Assembly (NCBI GenBank): GCA_023213315.1
Contig: JAKCPI010002884.1
Coordinates: forward strand, 24,446-88,445
DNA from: Euborellia annulipes
Taxonomy: Eukaryota > Arthropoda > Insecta > Dermaptera > Anisolabididae
Length of the DNA stretch: 64,000 nucleotides
Direction of reading: 5' to 3'
Numbering within the stretch: position 1 is the stretch's first letter; the number at the start of each line of letters is the position of its first letter. A model generated the notes under the pieces. It was not told where the DNA came from, made no database searches, and saw only the letters and a list, made by a program, of their open reading frames with translations. The translations under genes and the position numbers were made by a program. Positions 44,281 through 54,927 of the stretch are shown piece by piece.

Positions 44281-44535
44281 CCGCTAAGAGTCAACGTTTC
44301 GGAGTTCAAACGACGCCTTCTTCAGGACCATGTGGGGTTAAGAAACAAATTTGATTGATTTTTACGCTAGTACACATATGATTAAATCATTCTCTTACGG
44401 GCCCCATTGCCTTTGAATATTTGTGCACAAGCGTAATTAATCACCATTTATAATGACAAAATTGAGAGTGTTTCTTAACCACGCATGGTCCTGAAGAAGG
44501 AGTCATTTGAACTCCGAAACGTTGACTCAGAGGAG
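44281..44535. mobile_element. Inverted pair of hammerhead-like motifs
   Basis: Minus motif 44293-44327 and plus motif 44490-44523. The plus one reads CCTGAAGAAGGAGTCATTTG then AACTCCGAAACGTT. Stem II is GGAGT/ACTCC, 5 bp perfect. The arms are about 70 bp around a spacer of about 115 bp. Confidence 0.6.
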
Positions 44536-45430
44536 AAGGGCCCATGCAGTACTTTCAAAGTTCGTTCCTGAAATGTGAATCGTGTTTTCACTTTTATTTT
44601 ACCTATTGAAAGTAAGAGCAAGAATTATTTTAAACAATTTTTTTTTAGCCATTGACTTTGAAATTTTTAAACTTGACATTTTTTGATGTTACTTTCTCGA
44701 ATCGGATCTTATTAAGTAGATATAGGTTAATAAAATTAATCTATTAAATGAAGAGACCCCGGTGCTTTTTTTGTTTGTTCTGACTTTCTAAAATTAACAA
44801 TAGATCTCCTTTTCTGTTCTAACCGAAATTGATTTACAAATAGACAAAAAAAAAATCGTGTTTTCTTAAAATCCTTGATTAAAAAGAGATGAGTCACCAG
44901 GGTGTGAGTGAATGGGAAGATGGATGGATCATAGATCGTGATCGATAGGTCCACCATCGCTAATTCCATGACATGATGACATTGGACCTCAGAAAAGAAA
45001 AAAAAAGGATGGCGAATTCATGAAGATAATTTGCTTCCTAATATAGAAAAGAAATCAAGTCTGTTTATGTTTATATTTATAGAAGAGGCTAATGTGTTTC
45101 GCTCAGAAAGAGTCACGTTCATTCGGTAGAAAAAATTTCGGAGCAGAGTTTGGAATTGTAATTGGCCTGATGGTAATTTGAAAGCTTTCAAAATACAAAA
45201 CGTCATCGAAGCTATTAAATAAACGTTTTCAAATGAACATTTGGATTGCCTAATAGAAAAAAAAAATACAGCAGAAATTAATCTAATCTTATTTTTAATT
45301 TTTTTTGAAATTGGATATTATTTTAGTTAGCGCATTTCCTTAAGATGAAAGAACCCACCGACCCAATTGATGAATAAATTTGTAAATATATTTATCGATG
45401 GATGATGACAGCCATCTCCAATAAAACTTC
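44536..45430. other. Nothing recognised
   Basis: No supported gene or repeat. Confidence 0.4.
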
Positions 45431-45436
45431 CGGAGT

Positions 45437-45477
45437 GCACGGCGTTTCGTTCGAAGTTTATTTTACCATCATCAGGT
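45437..45477 (-). ncRNA. Hammerhead-like motif
   Basis: The minus strand reads CCTGATGATGG ... TTCGAACGAAACGCCG. CUGAUGA and GAAAC are both present; stem II is poor. Confidence 0.4.
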
Positions 45478-45479
45478 TT

Positions 45480-45876
45480 AGTCGAGGAGCTGGAAATGTG
45501 AAACAACATTCTTAAGAAATTTTTTTTTCCATTTCACAGTAGCGCAGTACACCATTCAGCCAGCATAGGTGACCAATAAACCATAAGACAAATTATATAC
45601 AAGCAAAATAAAATAGTTAGTTTTTAAAGAAAATTGGCCTTCGGCAGATCACCATTTTGGCCACCAATTATAATACCGAAATAAAATAGAAACAAGTAAT
45701 TTAAATTAATAAATAAATAAAAAAGATAAAACAATAAATAATTGGATAAATAAGACAATAAGGCTATTGTTAGAAACATACAACGTGTCACTCAGATTCT
45801 TGACCTGATCATTATTGCTAATCATACTAAATCTGGACAGCCAAAGTTTGGAGCCTTTAATCCAGTCTAAAAAAAC
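45480..45876. other. Nothing recognised
   Basis: AT-rich, no supported feature. Confidence 0.35.
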
Positions 45877-45884
45877 GAGGAGAG

Positions 45885-46368
45885 CAGTGGCGTAGCGAGC
45901 TTAACTCGCGTCCGGGGCACAATACCTTTTTAGCGCCCCCCCCCTCCCATTCGAAAACCATATAATATTATATGTAAAATATACAAAATTATTATGGGGG
46001 GCGGTATAACTCGGCGAAAATCCGGATAGTTCCAAAATAAAATACTTTTAAAAATCTGGTGTGACAAGCACAGTACAGTACCTTGGTAAGAGAAAGTTGT
46101 CTGCTGTGAGACAGTCACACCCGATTTTTTAAAATATTTTATTTTGGAACTTTTCAGATTTTCGGCCATTTTTTTCGGTGAGTTTTTTTTTTCGGCGAGA
46201 ATTTTTATATTACACTGGCACTACATTTAAAATATATTTTCCAGAAATCAATTATAATAAAAATAAAAATTATCCAGCAATTTTTTGTTTTGCGGACCAT
46301 TTGGCGCCCCTTTGTTAGTAGCGCCCGGGGCATCATGACCTCCCTTGCCCCCACTCGCTACGCCACTG
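45885..46368. mobile_element. hAT MITE, ends CAGTGGCGTAGCGAG
   Basis: 484 bp with exact duplication GAGGAGAG at 45877-45884 and 46369-46376. Left CAGTGGCGTAGCGAGCTTAA, right CCACTCGCTACGCCACTG. Inside is a foldback (46030-46150) whose centre is a family X 5' hairpin (AATCTGGTGTGACAAGCACA ... GTCACACCCGATTTT). Confidence 0.92.
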
Positions 46369-46414
46369 GAGGAGAGATCCTGCTCTTAAAGAAAGTCGCT
46401 CCTACTCTCTGTGA

Positions 46415-46665
46415 AGGGGGGATAAAAGGGGGGAAAGGGGGGGGACCCCCCCCCCCCCAAAAAAAAAAAAAAACCTTTTTTTTTTAAAAAAAATTTTTTT
46501 TTTTTAAAAAAATTTTTTTTTTTTTATTAAAAATTTTGATGTGTTTTTTTATTTTTGCAAACAAATAAAGAAAGCGCTTTTAAATTAACTAAATTAAAAA
46601 AAAAAAAAGTGGTGGGTGGCGGAACCACACCAACTCCCCCCCACCCCCTCTGCACCCCTCCTTTT
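46415..46665. mobile_element. hAT-like remnant next to the previous one
   Basis: Bounded by CTCTGTGA at 46407-46414 and 46666-46673 (exact). The ends (AGGGGGGATAAAAGGGG and CTGCACCCCTCCTTTT) are only loosely inverted. The interior has long G, C, A and T runs that may be unreliable. Confidence 0.6.
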
Positions 46666-46673
46666 CTCTGTGA

Positions 46674-47520
46674 CGTTAATGTTGGGGTGTATTAATTAAT
46701 TGATTGCCTCAGCTCGTAATTGTACTAATATTATATTATATCGTGTATTTGAAGACCCATTTATTTGGTGGTAAATCAAATTCTAGTTCTCGGCAATCAT
46801 TTCTCTCTCATTTATATTAAAATTCCTTTTTATTCGAAATGAATTCCATCTTTCGTACCTTGAACAGGATAGACTTTTAAGGACAAATTAATACAGATAT
46901 AAAAAAATTTAAATTGGGTGAAGAAAATCAAAAATTGTATGATGATTGCATTTCTAAACAAAAACTGAACGAAATGATTAACGATCCAATGAATTTGTTT
47001 TTTATCATTCTAATTATTTCCTATTTTCAAGGACTTTGATTATTTGTTTATTAAATTCAACGTGATAATAATATCTTGAAAAGTGTGAACCATTTGTGTT
47101 TTTTTTTTACTAAATAAAGTTCACGCCTAGTAGGAGGATGTCTATAATCATAATTGACGGAATTATTCACTTGTCTTACCGTCAAAAAGGAAGCGGGCAC
47201 TCAGGCTACATATAAAATAATTATGAAATTTTCTAATATGAATAACTTTGAAATTAAACAATTGATAAAAGTTGAAAAAAAAAACTACAGTAGTATTAAA
47301 AAGTCATTGCTCCCTGGAGATTTATTTTGATTTAAATAAATAAATGAACTAAGATTTGCCCAAAGAACGACAGACAGACTTATCATATGAATTCTGAAAT
47401 CGTATTTTATCAATTATAGCACAGTACATTGATGAAAGGAGAGTTATGGTGGAAATCAATAAAAAGTATTTGAAGGAGATGTCTATAGCTGATAATATGT
47501 AGTTTGAAGGTTTCTGGTTT
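46674..47520. other. Nothing recognised
   Basis: AT-rich without a supported feature. Confidence 0.4.
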
Positions 47521-47525
47521 CAGTT

Positions 47526-47672
47526 TGTAGTTTTTCAATTTAATATTAATTATTGTGCCAGAGCGGTGTTTCGGTCCCTATAGGACCAGACTTGGCCCTA
47601 AGGATGGTCCTATATGCGACCGAAACGTCGGCCCTGGCACACTAATTGATAATAAATAAATTAAAAAACTAC
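47526..47672. mobile_element. Palindrome with hammerhead-like motifs
   Basis: The arms TAGTTTTTCAATTTAATATT / AATAAATAAATTAAAAAACT pair. The plus motif (47597-47629) reads CCTAAGGATGGTCCTATATG then CGACCGAAACGTC; the 5' core is CUAAGGA instead of CUGANGA. The minus partner has lost its 5' core. Confidence 0.5.
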
Positions 47673-48273
47673 TAGGTTCTTGCTCTTTGGAGAAGAAACC
47701 TTTAAAATAATAAGTAGTGTTTTTGAAGTCGACTTTTTAGGTAAAATCCTGAAGAAGATCCCGAAAGGTCGATTTAAAGACTAAATTATTTTTTTTTATT
47801 ATAAAGTTTGATTTATGGGGTTAAATAGTCAATTTTTAAACATATTCAACCTTCAACTATTTATTCTACTTTAATAAAGTTTTTTTTTTTATTCCCCCTC
47901 TCTAATACTGATGCCATTTGTGAATAAATTATATTGTGTCGATGGGAACCGGGGACGTTCCACATGCTGATCCCTGGGGACCACCGGTTTACCTTGCTTG
48001 ACATTGCTTCACTGCAACGTTCTTGGTGGCATTTGCTCTTCCTAGAGCTCATAGATACACAATAATCGCAGTCAAGTAATTGATTGAAAGGGGTTAGAAA
48101 TTTTATAAATTTAAAATTTTTTTTATTTTCTTATACTGAATTATTTTAATTTGATTATATCATCAAAATCTTACAGGAAATGGAAAATTTCCGTCACCGT
48201 TTCACTTTAACCTTGTCTTTCTAAAATTTAACTCTTGAAATTTTTATTTTTTAATTTAACAAGAAAAAAAAAA
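47673..48273. other. Nothing recognised; GC-richer strip 47930-48060
   Basis: The strip holds CCTGGGGACCACCGG and a short minus-strand frame. No domain or splice evidence. It could be an old retroelement piece. Confidence 0.3.
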
Positions 48274-48952
48274 AATCTGGTGTGACTGGCGCACAGCACA
48301 CAACTTTCTCTTACCTTCGGTAATCGAAAGTTGTGTTCTGTGCTTGTCACACCAGATTTTTCGTGTCGAAATATATTTAGTTCCCGACAGTACGGAACAT
48401 ATGAATTCAGATGTAAAATTTATAAGTGTGGGAAAAATATTTATATTTTGTTACCATGGCACCCATTTTTCCTATCTTTTCAATGGAGTACAAGAATAAA
48501 GTGGTCTTCAGAAGATTTCAATCACAAAATGAGAATATACATTTTAAAGAGAATCTAAAAAATAATTGATTTTTGAATTTAAAAAAAAATCGTTGGAGCA
48601 AATTTTGAGAAAATTGAAAAAAAAACTGAAAAAGTGCATCAGTAAAGTATTAGTACTCTTTTGCCGATTTTGTTCAAAAGCTTCGTGTCACGTCCCATGG
48701 GGGTGCCTAACTTAAATATAAAATTTCAACTTGCTAGCTCTTTTCGTTCTTGAGATATTTTGTTCACAGACAGACACACAGACAGACAGACAGACAGACA
48801 GACAGACCATGTTGCGAAAACCACTTTTTTTAGATTCAGGGGACCTCAAAACGTGTATATCCATCAAAATCTCGACATCGAATTTTTGACATGAAACCAA
48901 TACTTTCTCTCTCTATATATATTAACATATATATAGAGGTAAGAGAAAGTAA
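48274..48952 (+). mobile_element. Family X, full-length copy 2
   Basis: Same layout as copy 1. The X-box has one change (GTTACCATGGCACC). The microsatellite here is (CAGA)n at about 48768-48806 instead of (CA)n. The 3' hairpin has the ATATATTAACATATATAT loop. Confidence 0.8.
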
Positions 48953-48967
48953 AAAATAATAATTACA

Positions 48968-49017
48968 CTTCTTCTTTCTTCGTCTGATTATTCCCGCGGT
49001 GTGGGGTCGGCAGTCCT
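48968..49017 (-). mobile_element. RTE-like LINE 3' tail
   Basis: CTTCTTCTTTCTTCGTC and CCCGCGGTGTGGGGTCGGC match the last codons and tail of the copy at 37370. Only about 50 bp. Confidence 0.5.
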
Positions 49018-49070
49018 AATAATAATTTCACATTTTACTAAATTATTATTACTATTTTTTTTTTTTTTAA

Positions 49071-49295
49071 ACACACACTTTTTTCTCATTCACACTCACA
49101 TTCACACTGTCTTTTCGGTAACTCATATAAGACTTTAACGATATCCGTTATTGATTAATATACATATTTGGGGTCCAGCCATTCTTATTTAAGCCATTTG
49201 GATACCAAAAAATCATCGGATTGCCTGGAGTCCAAACCCGCGACTTTTGGTGTGCGAGGTTAGCACGCTAACCTCTCCACCAAGCCCCGAGGGCT
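49071..49295 (-). repeat. S1 tRNA-derived SINE, full-length
   Basis: Minus strand head AGCCCTCGGGGCTTGGTGGA, B box GCGGGTTTGGACTCC, body, and the tail through GTTACCGAAAAGACAGTGTG to AAAAAAGTGTGTG. Sits shortly after family X copy 2 and the LINE tail. Confidence 0.8.
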
Positions 49296-49469
49296 ACTAA
49301 ATTATTCAAAACAATATTTTTAATTTAGACTCTGAAAAAGAGGCTCTATTTATATTAAACTTTCTCCAAGGATTTATGATGGTATGTCTATAATATAAAT
49401 TAATCTATTTTGATATTTACCCATATTACAAAAAGTCACAATGAAATTTTACTATTTCAATAATAATAA

Positions 49470-49715
49470 AAATAGCTAGGTAGAGTTTTGTTTGAAATGA
49501 GATGGAATTTTTTTCAAACAACGCTCAAATACACTGTAAATATATCGATTAAGATAATAAATTTGCGAGATGAGTTTGTGTTTGATTGGGCAAAAATTGC
49601 GCCCCCTGGAGTCGAATCAGGAAGGTAGTCTACCCGCCGTCTCAGGGGGCATTTTTTTAGCATTTTTTGCCCAATCAAAAACAAACTCATCTCGAGAATT
49701 TGTTATCCGAAATAA
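49470..49715. mobile_element. Z foldback element, copy 2
   Basis: GCGAGATGAGTTTGTGTTTG and its inverse CAAAAACAAACTCATCTCG flank TTGATTGGGCAAAAATTGC and a tRNA-like core with CCTGATTCGACTCCAGGGGG on the minus strand. The left arm extends to GTAGAGTTTTGTTTG. Confidence 0.65.
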
Positions 49716-50237
49716 TAATAATATTTGAGTTAATCAGTGACATCATTTTGAATTTTCCTTTCGCTTTTTTTTTATCTGATTAATTTATCATTTGGACGAT
49801 CTTACTCCAAACAGAAGCCTTTAATGCTCATTGTGAAAGTAGCAAATACAATTATACATATAAACATAGTATTTGAAATGTTTCATTTGCAATTTACGAG
49901 GAGAGGGAAATACAAAAAAAAAAAAAAAAAAAAACAGTTTAAGTGAGGATAAAACAATTGTGAAGATCAAAAAAAAAAAACTTTCTAACGACGCCATTTA
50001 ATTTAATATTATATATTTGCGAATCCAGGACACGAAGGTTGATCAGGGTTATTAGCAATAAATTATAAGGATTCGATTTTAAATTAAAAATCAATTTAAT
50101 TTTAAAGTGAAAAGTGTGAAAGGGAATTTTTGACGGTGATCTTTAATACCAATAATATGAATAATGGGATCAGAAATCGTCTCAAAATTAATTAATTTGA
50201 ATAGATTAAGGAACGATTTTATCATTTTGACTCAAAA

Positions 50238-50275
50238 TGCGGTGTATTTCGAAACAAAAGTTTTCCCATCATCAT
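50238..50275 (-). ncRNA. Hammerhead-like motif, degraded
   Basis: The minus strand reads TCATGATGATGGGAAAACTT then TTGTTTCGAAATACACC. CUGAUGA is changed to ATGATGA and GAAAC to GAAAT. Confidence 0.25.
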
Positions 50276-50342
50276 GACAATTTCCATTCTCATATTGTTT
50301 TGAAAAATATTCATTTCTTTGAGAATAAATTTTCTTTAAAAA

Positions 50343-50833
50343 AATCTGGTGTGACTGGCGCACAGCACACAACTTTCTCTTACCTTTGGTAATCGAAAGT
50401 TGTGTTCTGTGCTTGTCACACCAGATTTTTTGTGTCGACATATATTTAGTTCCCGACAGTACGAAACATATGAATTCAGATGTAAAATTTATAAGTATGG
50501 GAAAATATTTATATTTTGTTACCATGGCAACCATTTCTCCTATCTTCCATATGAAATACAAGAGTAAAGTGGTCTTCAGAAGATTTCAATTGCAAAATGA
50601 GAATATACATTTTAAAGAGAATCTAAAAATTAATTGATTTTTGAATTTAAAAAAAAATCGTTGGAGCAAATTTTGAGAAAATCGAAAAAAACTGAAAAAG
50701 TACATCAGTAAAGTACTAGTACGCTTTGGCCGATTTTGATTAAAAGCTTATTTTTCCGGTCCCGGGGGTGTTTAACTTAAATATAAAATTTCAGCCTCAT
50801 AGCTCAATTCCTTCATGCTTAAAATTGAACACA

Positions 50834-50877
<44 letters not shown>

Positions 50878-51023
50878 GACCATGTCGCGAAAACCACTTT
50901 TTTTGGATTCAGGGGACCTCAAAACGTGAAGATCCATCAAAATCTCGACATCGAATTTTTGACATGAATCCAATACTTTCTCTCTATATATATATTACAT
51001 ATATACATAGGTAAGAGAAAGTA
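50343..51023 (+). mobile_element. Family X, full-length copy 3
   Basis: Very close to copy 1, including GTTACCATGGCAAC (50518-50531), a long (CA)n at about 50827-50878 and the same ATATATATTACATATATACAT hairpin loop. Copies 1 and 3 may be the most recent pair. Confidence 0.82.
50518..50531. promoter_or_regulatory. RFX X-box-like palindrome in family X
   Basis: GTTACCATGGCAAC, perfect to consensus. Confidence 0.5.
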
Positions 51024-51540
51024 AAAAGAAATATATACCCTACAACCCTAAATATAAGCCTTCATAATACAATTTGAATAACATTTGTCTATTAAACTAT
51101 TAATTAGTTAGAAAAATTCACTATTTTGCTCGCTACTTCGTTCGACGTTAGTGAAATAACATCAAGTTGAAAAACCTCAATATTTTAGTAATGTCTTTTG
51201 TCGCTTACGATAAACTCTTATTTCATTTATTATTTTACTATTGGATATTCATAATCCCTTATCATATCTATACCAGATTATCTAATAACTAGAGAGCAGA
51301 AAAAAAGTCTTTCGACTTTTGTCAATTTTGAGACTTTTCTTGATTTTCTTAGATATCTCCACTGATGTCAAAAAATAAACGTTTTTTGAGATTTTCAAAA
51401 ACGACTTTGGCGACTTTTTTGGCGCTTTTTTGCCTCTCAGAGACTTTTTTTTTTTTTTTTTTTGAAAAAAGGCGACTTTTTTCAAATTTTATAATATAAT
51501 ATTCTACTCTAAATTTTTGGCTACTGAGATCATTTAGAGT
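51024..51540. other. Nothing recognised
   Basis: Contains GACTTTT-rich low-complexity sequence around 51300-51480. Confidence 0.4.
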
Positions 51541-52755
51541 TATTTTTTTTTAAATTTAAGCACAGCTTCCACTCGACATAAAAATGTCTGAAATTCAGAG
51601 AAAGTTAAAATTTGATGCCCAATAACTCTTTTGATGTGGAACTTGGCTGACTTTACAGCTGCTTCCCAAAGTCCTCCAAAATTTGGACTATAGGGAGGAA
51701 TAAATTTCCACTCGATTCTATTCTCAAATAAAAAGTTATTTATATAAGGTTCTTTAATTTCTTTGATAAAACTTTTGAAGTCATTTTTAAAAATTTTATC
51801 CGCACAAGCGAAAGTAGTTGCATTGTCTGAGTGAATGGTTTTAGGAAAACCTCTTCTTGAGGTAAATCTCAGAAAAGCATCCACAAAAGACTCTGCAGTA
51901 AGATCAAGAACTAGTTCAAAATGTACGGCCTTGATAGCAAAACAGATTAAAACTAAAACGAGCTTTATGTGGGTGAGAACCTCGAGCCCTCTTTATGTGA
52001 ATTGAAAAAGCACCAAAATAGTCTATGCCATAGGCGTAGCCAGAAATTTTTGATGGGGGGGGTTTAGGATTATTTCTCCCCCCCCCCACCCCGACTAATG
52101 GGGCAGTATAAGGCGTCTAATGAAATATATGACTAGCCACTTACCCCACCTTCGCTTCGCCCCCCTAGACCCCCCTCGGGGTGGTTTGGGCCCGCCCTTT
52201 CTTAATTAAGTGCCGCAATTTTTCAATCAACTCGTATCAGGCAATAAATAATGGAAATCTCTTAATTTTATGTATATGGGCTTAAAATACCGGGGTCTCT
52301 CTCTAGGTGTTTCTGTGGACAAGATTCCTATCTCAGACCTCTTTAAGAAAAAAAATAAAAAATTTATTTATATAATAATTTTTATTATTTTTCATTTGCG
52401 AGATTTAATCAATTTTAAGCGGCTTTAATTTTTTATAAAGCATAACAAAAATCAATTCTTTTCAATGGGAAAATTCTGAATTTTCTCGAATTTTTTGCGT
52501 TTTATTTAATTTTTTTTTTTTTTAAGCTAGAAAAATTATTATATTTTACTTTCTATTACCCTATATATGAAATATATAGAGAGAAAAAGTATTTTGTATT
52601 ATAGAGCTTAAATATCTAGTCATGGCTTGGGTCCAATGGGGGGTTTGAACCCCCAAAACCCCCCCCCCCGTGGCTACGCCTATGGTCTATGCCAATATGA
52701 AAAAAGGGGCGAGATATGGCAAATTAGCCATATGTACAGGTTTAAACTATCTAAG
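51541..52755 (-). pseudogene. BEL/Pao retrotransposon integrase remnant
   Basis: The minus frame at 51884-51541 reads DAFLRFTSRRGFPKTIHSDN, ATTFACADKIFKND, then RIEWKFIPPYSPNFGGLWEA, AVKSAKFHIKRV. HSDNAT holds a catalytic aspartate and FGGLWEA the conserved glutamate of the BEL/Pao integrase core. Further upstream GIDYFGAFSIHIKR-like residues (with the first Asp) are split between 51900-52028 and 52693-52740 by an inserted hAT-type element. Frameshifts and stops show that it is dead. No LTRs were identified. Confidence 0.8.
52029..52684. mobile_element. hAT-type element inserted in the Pao relic
   Basis: 656 bp, ends CATAGGCGTAGCCAGAAATT and, inverted, CATAGGCGTAGCCACGGGGG. Exact 8-bp duplication GTCTATGC at 52021-52028 and 52685-52692. 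Removing it restores the Pao reading. Contains a family X 3' hairpin piece (52549-52605) and C/G runs. Confidence 0.88.
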
Positions 52756-52773
52756 GTCTTTTTTGGCCATTTA

Positions 52774-53880
52774 TGCCCAATCGCACCGCACAATTTAAGT
52801 ATAACTTAAAATAAAGTATCAGCAACATGGCAACGTTGTAAATTTTAGTGATATTCTGCTGATTTATTTGTGATTTAATATTATAAGACTTAAACGATAC
52901 TGTTATTTATTAATAAATATATATTGGGGGTCCTGGCATCTTTATTCACGCCATTTGGGTCTTGAAACATGATTTTATTTTCAATCAGAGAACGTGTTAT
53001 CTTAGCAACGAACGTGGTTAGCAACGGATGACAATGAAAGTTTGTTAAATTTCATACTTAACCCCCAAATATTTAAGCCCTCGATTTCGGGGGCTTAGCA
53101 ATGACTTAAGCTAAAAAACAATATTGATAATATAATATTAATTAACTAATAATAATACATTTTTTGGATTCGATTTAGATTTTTCTTATAAAAAACATGA
53201 ACAATATGAACTATATTTTCGAGGATGATCTATATTATATTAGAGGAGGGCCTGTCGGTCCATCCGTCTGTCACGCTCTGACCAACTTCCCGTTGGAATT
53301 TTGAAACGAAATTTTCCAGTCTTATATTAGTAGAGCTGTGTTTTTCAATCTTTTTGAATTTACAGGTTGAAAAATTCTGGCGATTCTCTTGGTTCATGAC
53401 CGACAAAAAGATTGTAAATCAAAAGACTATGTAAGTTATATGATTTTCTCTATTTTGGTACCTATTTCCCTTCTCCATGAAATTGTGTTTTTATTATCGT
53501 GTAGAACTTTGCCTTTTTCCTTTTGCCGCCTACCCTCCGTGTAGGGGCTTCGCCACCCCCTAGGGGTCCCGACCCACAGATTGGAAAACACTGTTATAGA
53601 GTGACAGATCGTTATTAATATTTATATATAGTAGCCTATATATAAAATTGCTATTAATTAATCAAAAATCATGAAAATTAATATTATGTTTCTGATTTTC
53701 TCATTTTTCTGAAATTAATATTTATAAACAATATGTATTTAATTTAGTTTATGATTATTAAAAAGAAAAAATTATTAAATTAAAAATAAATCACCAGAAT
53801 ATCACTAAAATTTACAACGTTGCCAGGTTGTTGATACTTAATTTTAAGTCATACTTAAATTGTGCGGTGCGATTGGGCAT
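52774..53880. mobile_element. TA-flanked element with about 95-bp TIRs
   Basis: 1107 bp, left TGCCCAATCGCACCGCACAA, right inverse, flanked by TA (52772-52773 and 53881-53882). The TIRs run on through AACTTAAAAT..., ACAACGTTGCCA-type words for about 95 bp. A Tc1/mariner-like insertion is inferred from the TA target. No transposase seen. It contains an S1 SINE piece (52884-52985) and a hAT (53336-53593). Confidence 0.8.
53336..53593. mobile_element. hAT element, ends CTGTGTTTTTCAATC / GATTGGAAAACACTG
   Basis: 258 bp with imperfect 8-bp flanks TAGTAGAG and TTATAGAG. CCCCCTAGGGGTCCCGACCC near the right end is typical of this hAT group. Confidence 0.7.
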
Positions 53881-54009
53881 TAGACCCTGTCCCTCTTTAT
53901 TTAAAATTATTTGAATCCAAACAATACCAAAATTGTATTCAAGTGAAATAAATTTTTCGTCTGGGACGGGATCAAGAGCGGATCTAGAGGAGTTTCTCGA
54001 GGGTGGGGA

Positions 54010-54075
54010 TAATTTGGTTTGACTTGTCGCACAGCACACAATTTGTTCTTACTTTCGGTAATTTAAAGATGCATT
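54010..54075 (+). mobile_element. Family X 5' hairpin, decayed
   Basis: TTTGACTTGTCGCACAGCAC, ACAATTTGTTCTTACTTTCG and GGTAATTTAAAG match the left arm of the X hairpin. The right arm is eroded. Confidence 0.4.
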
Positions 54076-54923
54076 CTGATTTTTGTTCCTTAGGCCATTC
54101 CACTGATGTAGAGTAGAGAGAGTCCTCTTATGCTAGGGGTCTAAATAATATCCCGTGGACTAATTAAGATAGAATAAAACATGTGTCTTGAAGTCTAATA
54201 AAGATAGATTAATTTGTTTCATCTGTCAAAGTTCGTCAGCACAAATCTGTGATTCTTCGATTATTCTATCCACCATGTCATTATCTTATAAATGAATAAT
54301 TTGAACGACTTAACCCAGAATATTTATTCGTATCTTTCAAATTTGATTGATACTATCACTTTACTATTCCAAATTTGTTTAATGTCTAAATGGCCTTCTA
54401 GACCAAAAACTCAAAGACTTGTTAAAAATAAAATAATCATTAATATTTAAATTTCATCTTTATACAATTTTTATTTTATTTCCATTAAATGATCTCCAAT
54501 TTTAAAATAAAATCCATCAGCATGATCAACAAAATCTTTTGATACAGAACATGTGGAGATATTTAATTTCTAATCGTTTAGAATATTAATATTCTATTAG
54601 AGAACAAAAACTCACTCTTAGGAAATTCTTTTTTTTGCCTTGCTAATTATTAATAAATTTCTCGTATGATTCAGAGTTTTTTTTCCTTGATCTAAGTTCA
54701 AAGCTAATTTAACATTAATCTTTTATAATCCTTATAATAATATTCAAGGACTTGGAGAGAGAGACACTTTAAAGTTAAGGTTATTATTCTAAATAATAGG
54801 GTTAGCTGATCTCACCATTACATCACTCTAGCTAGTGCAAGTGATTTCTTTCTCTCTTGAGTTTATTTGAATTAATTCCCTTTGCAACACAATGCTAATT
54901 TCAATATAAAATAATTTTTTCGC
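54076..54923. other. Nothing recognised
   Basis: AT-rich sequence with no supported feature. Confidence 0.4.
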
Positions 54924-54927
54924 TTAA

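Larger units (their letters stand above)
52755..53985 (-). repeat. S2 SINE tail, split by a TA element
   Basis: AAGGTCTTTTTTGGCCATT (52755-52771) and AGACCCTGTCCCTCTTTATT (53882 on) form one S2 tail once the element at 52774-53880 is removed. The tail then goes on to CGTCTGGGACGGGATC. Confidence 0.65.

Noticed and set aside
50232..50561. 109-codon minus frame
   Set aside because: Runs through a family X 5' hairpin; similar short frames arise in every X copy for the same reason.
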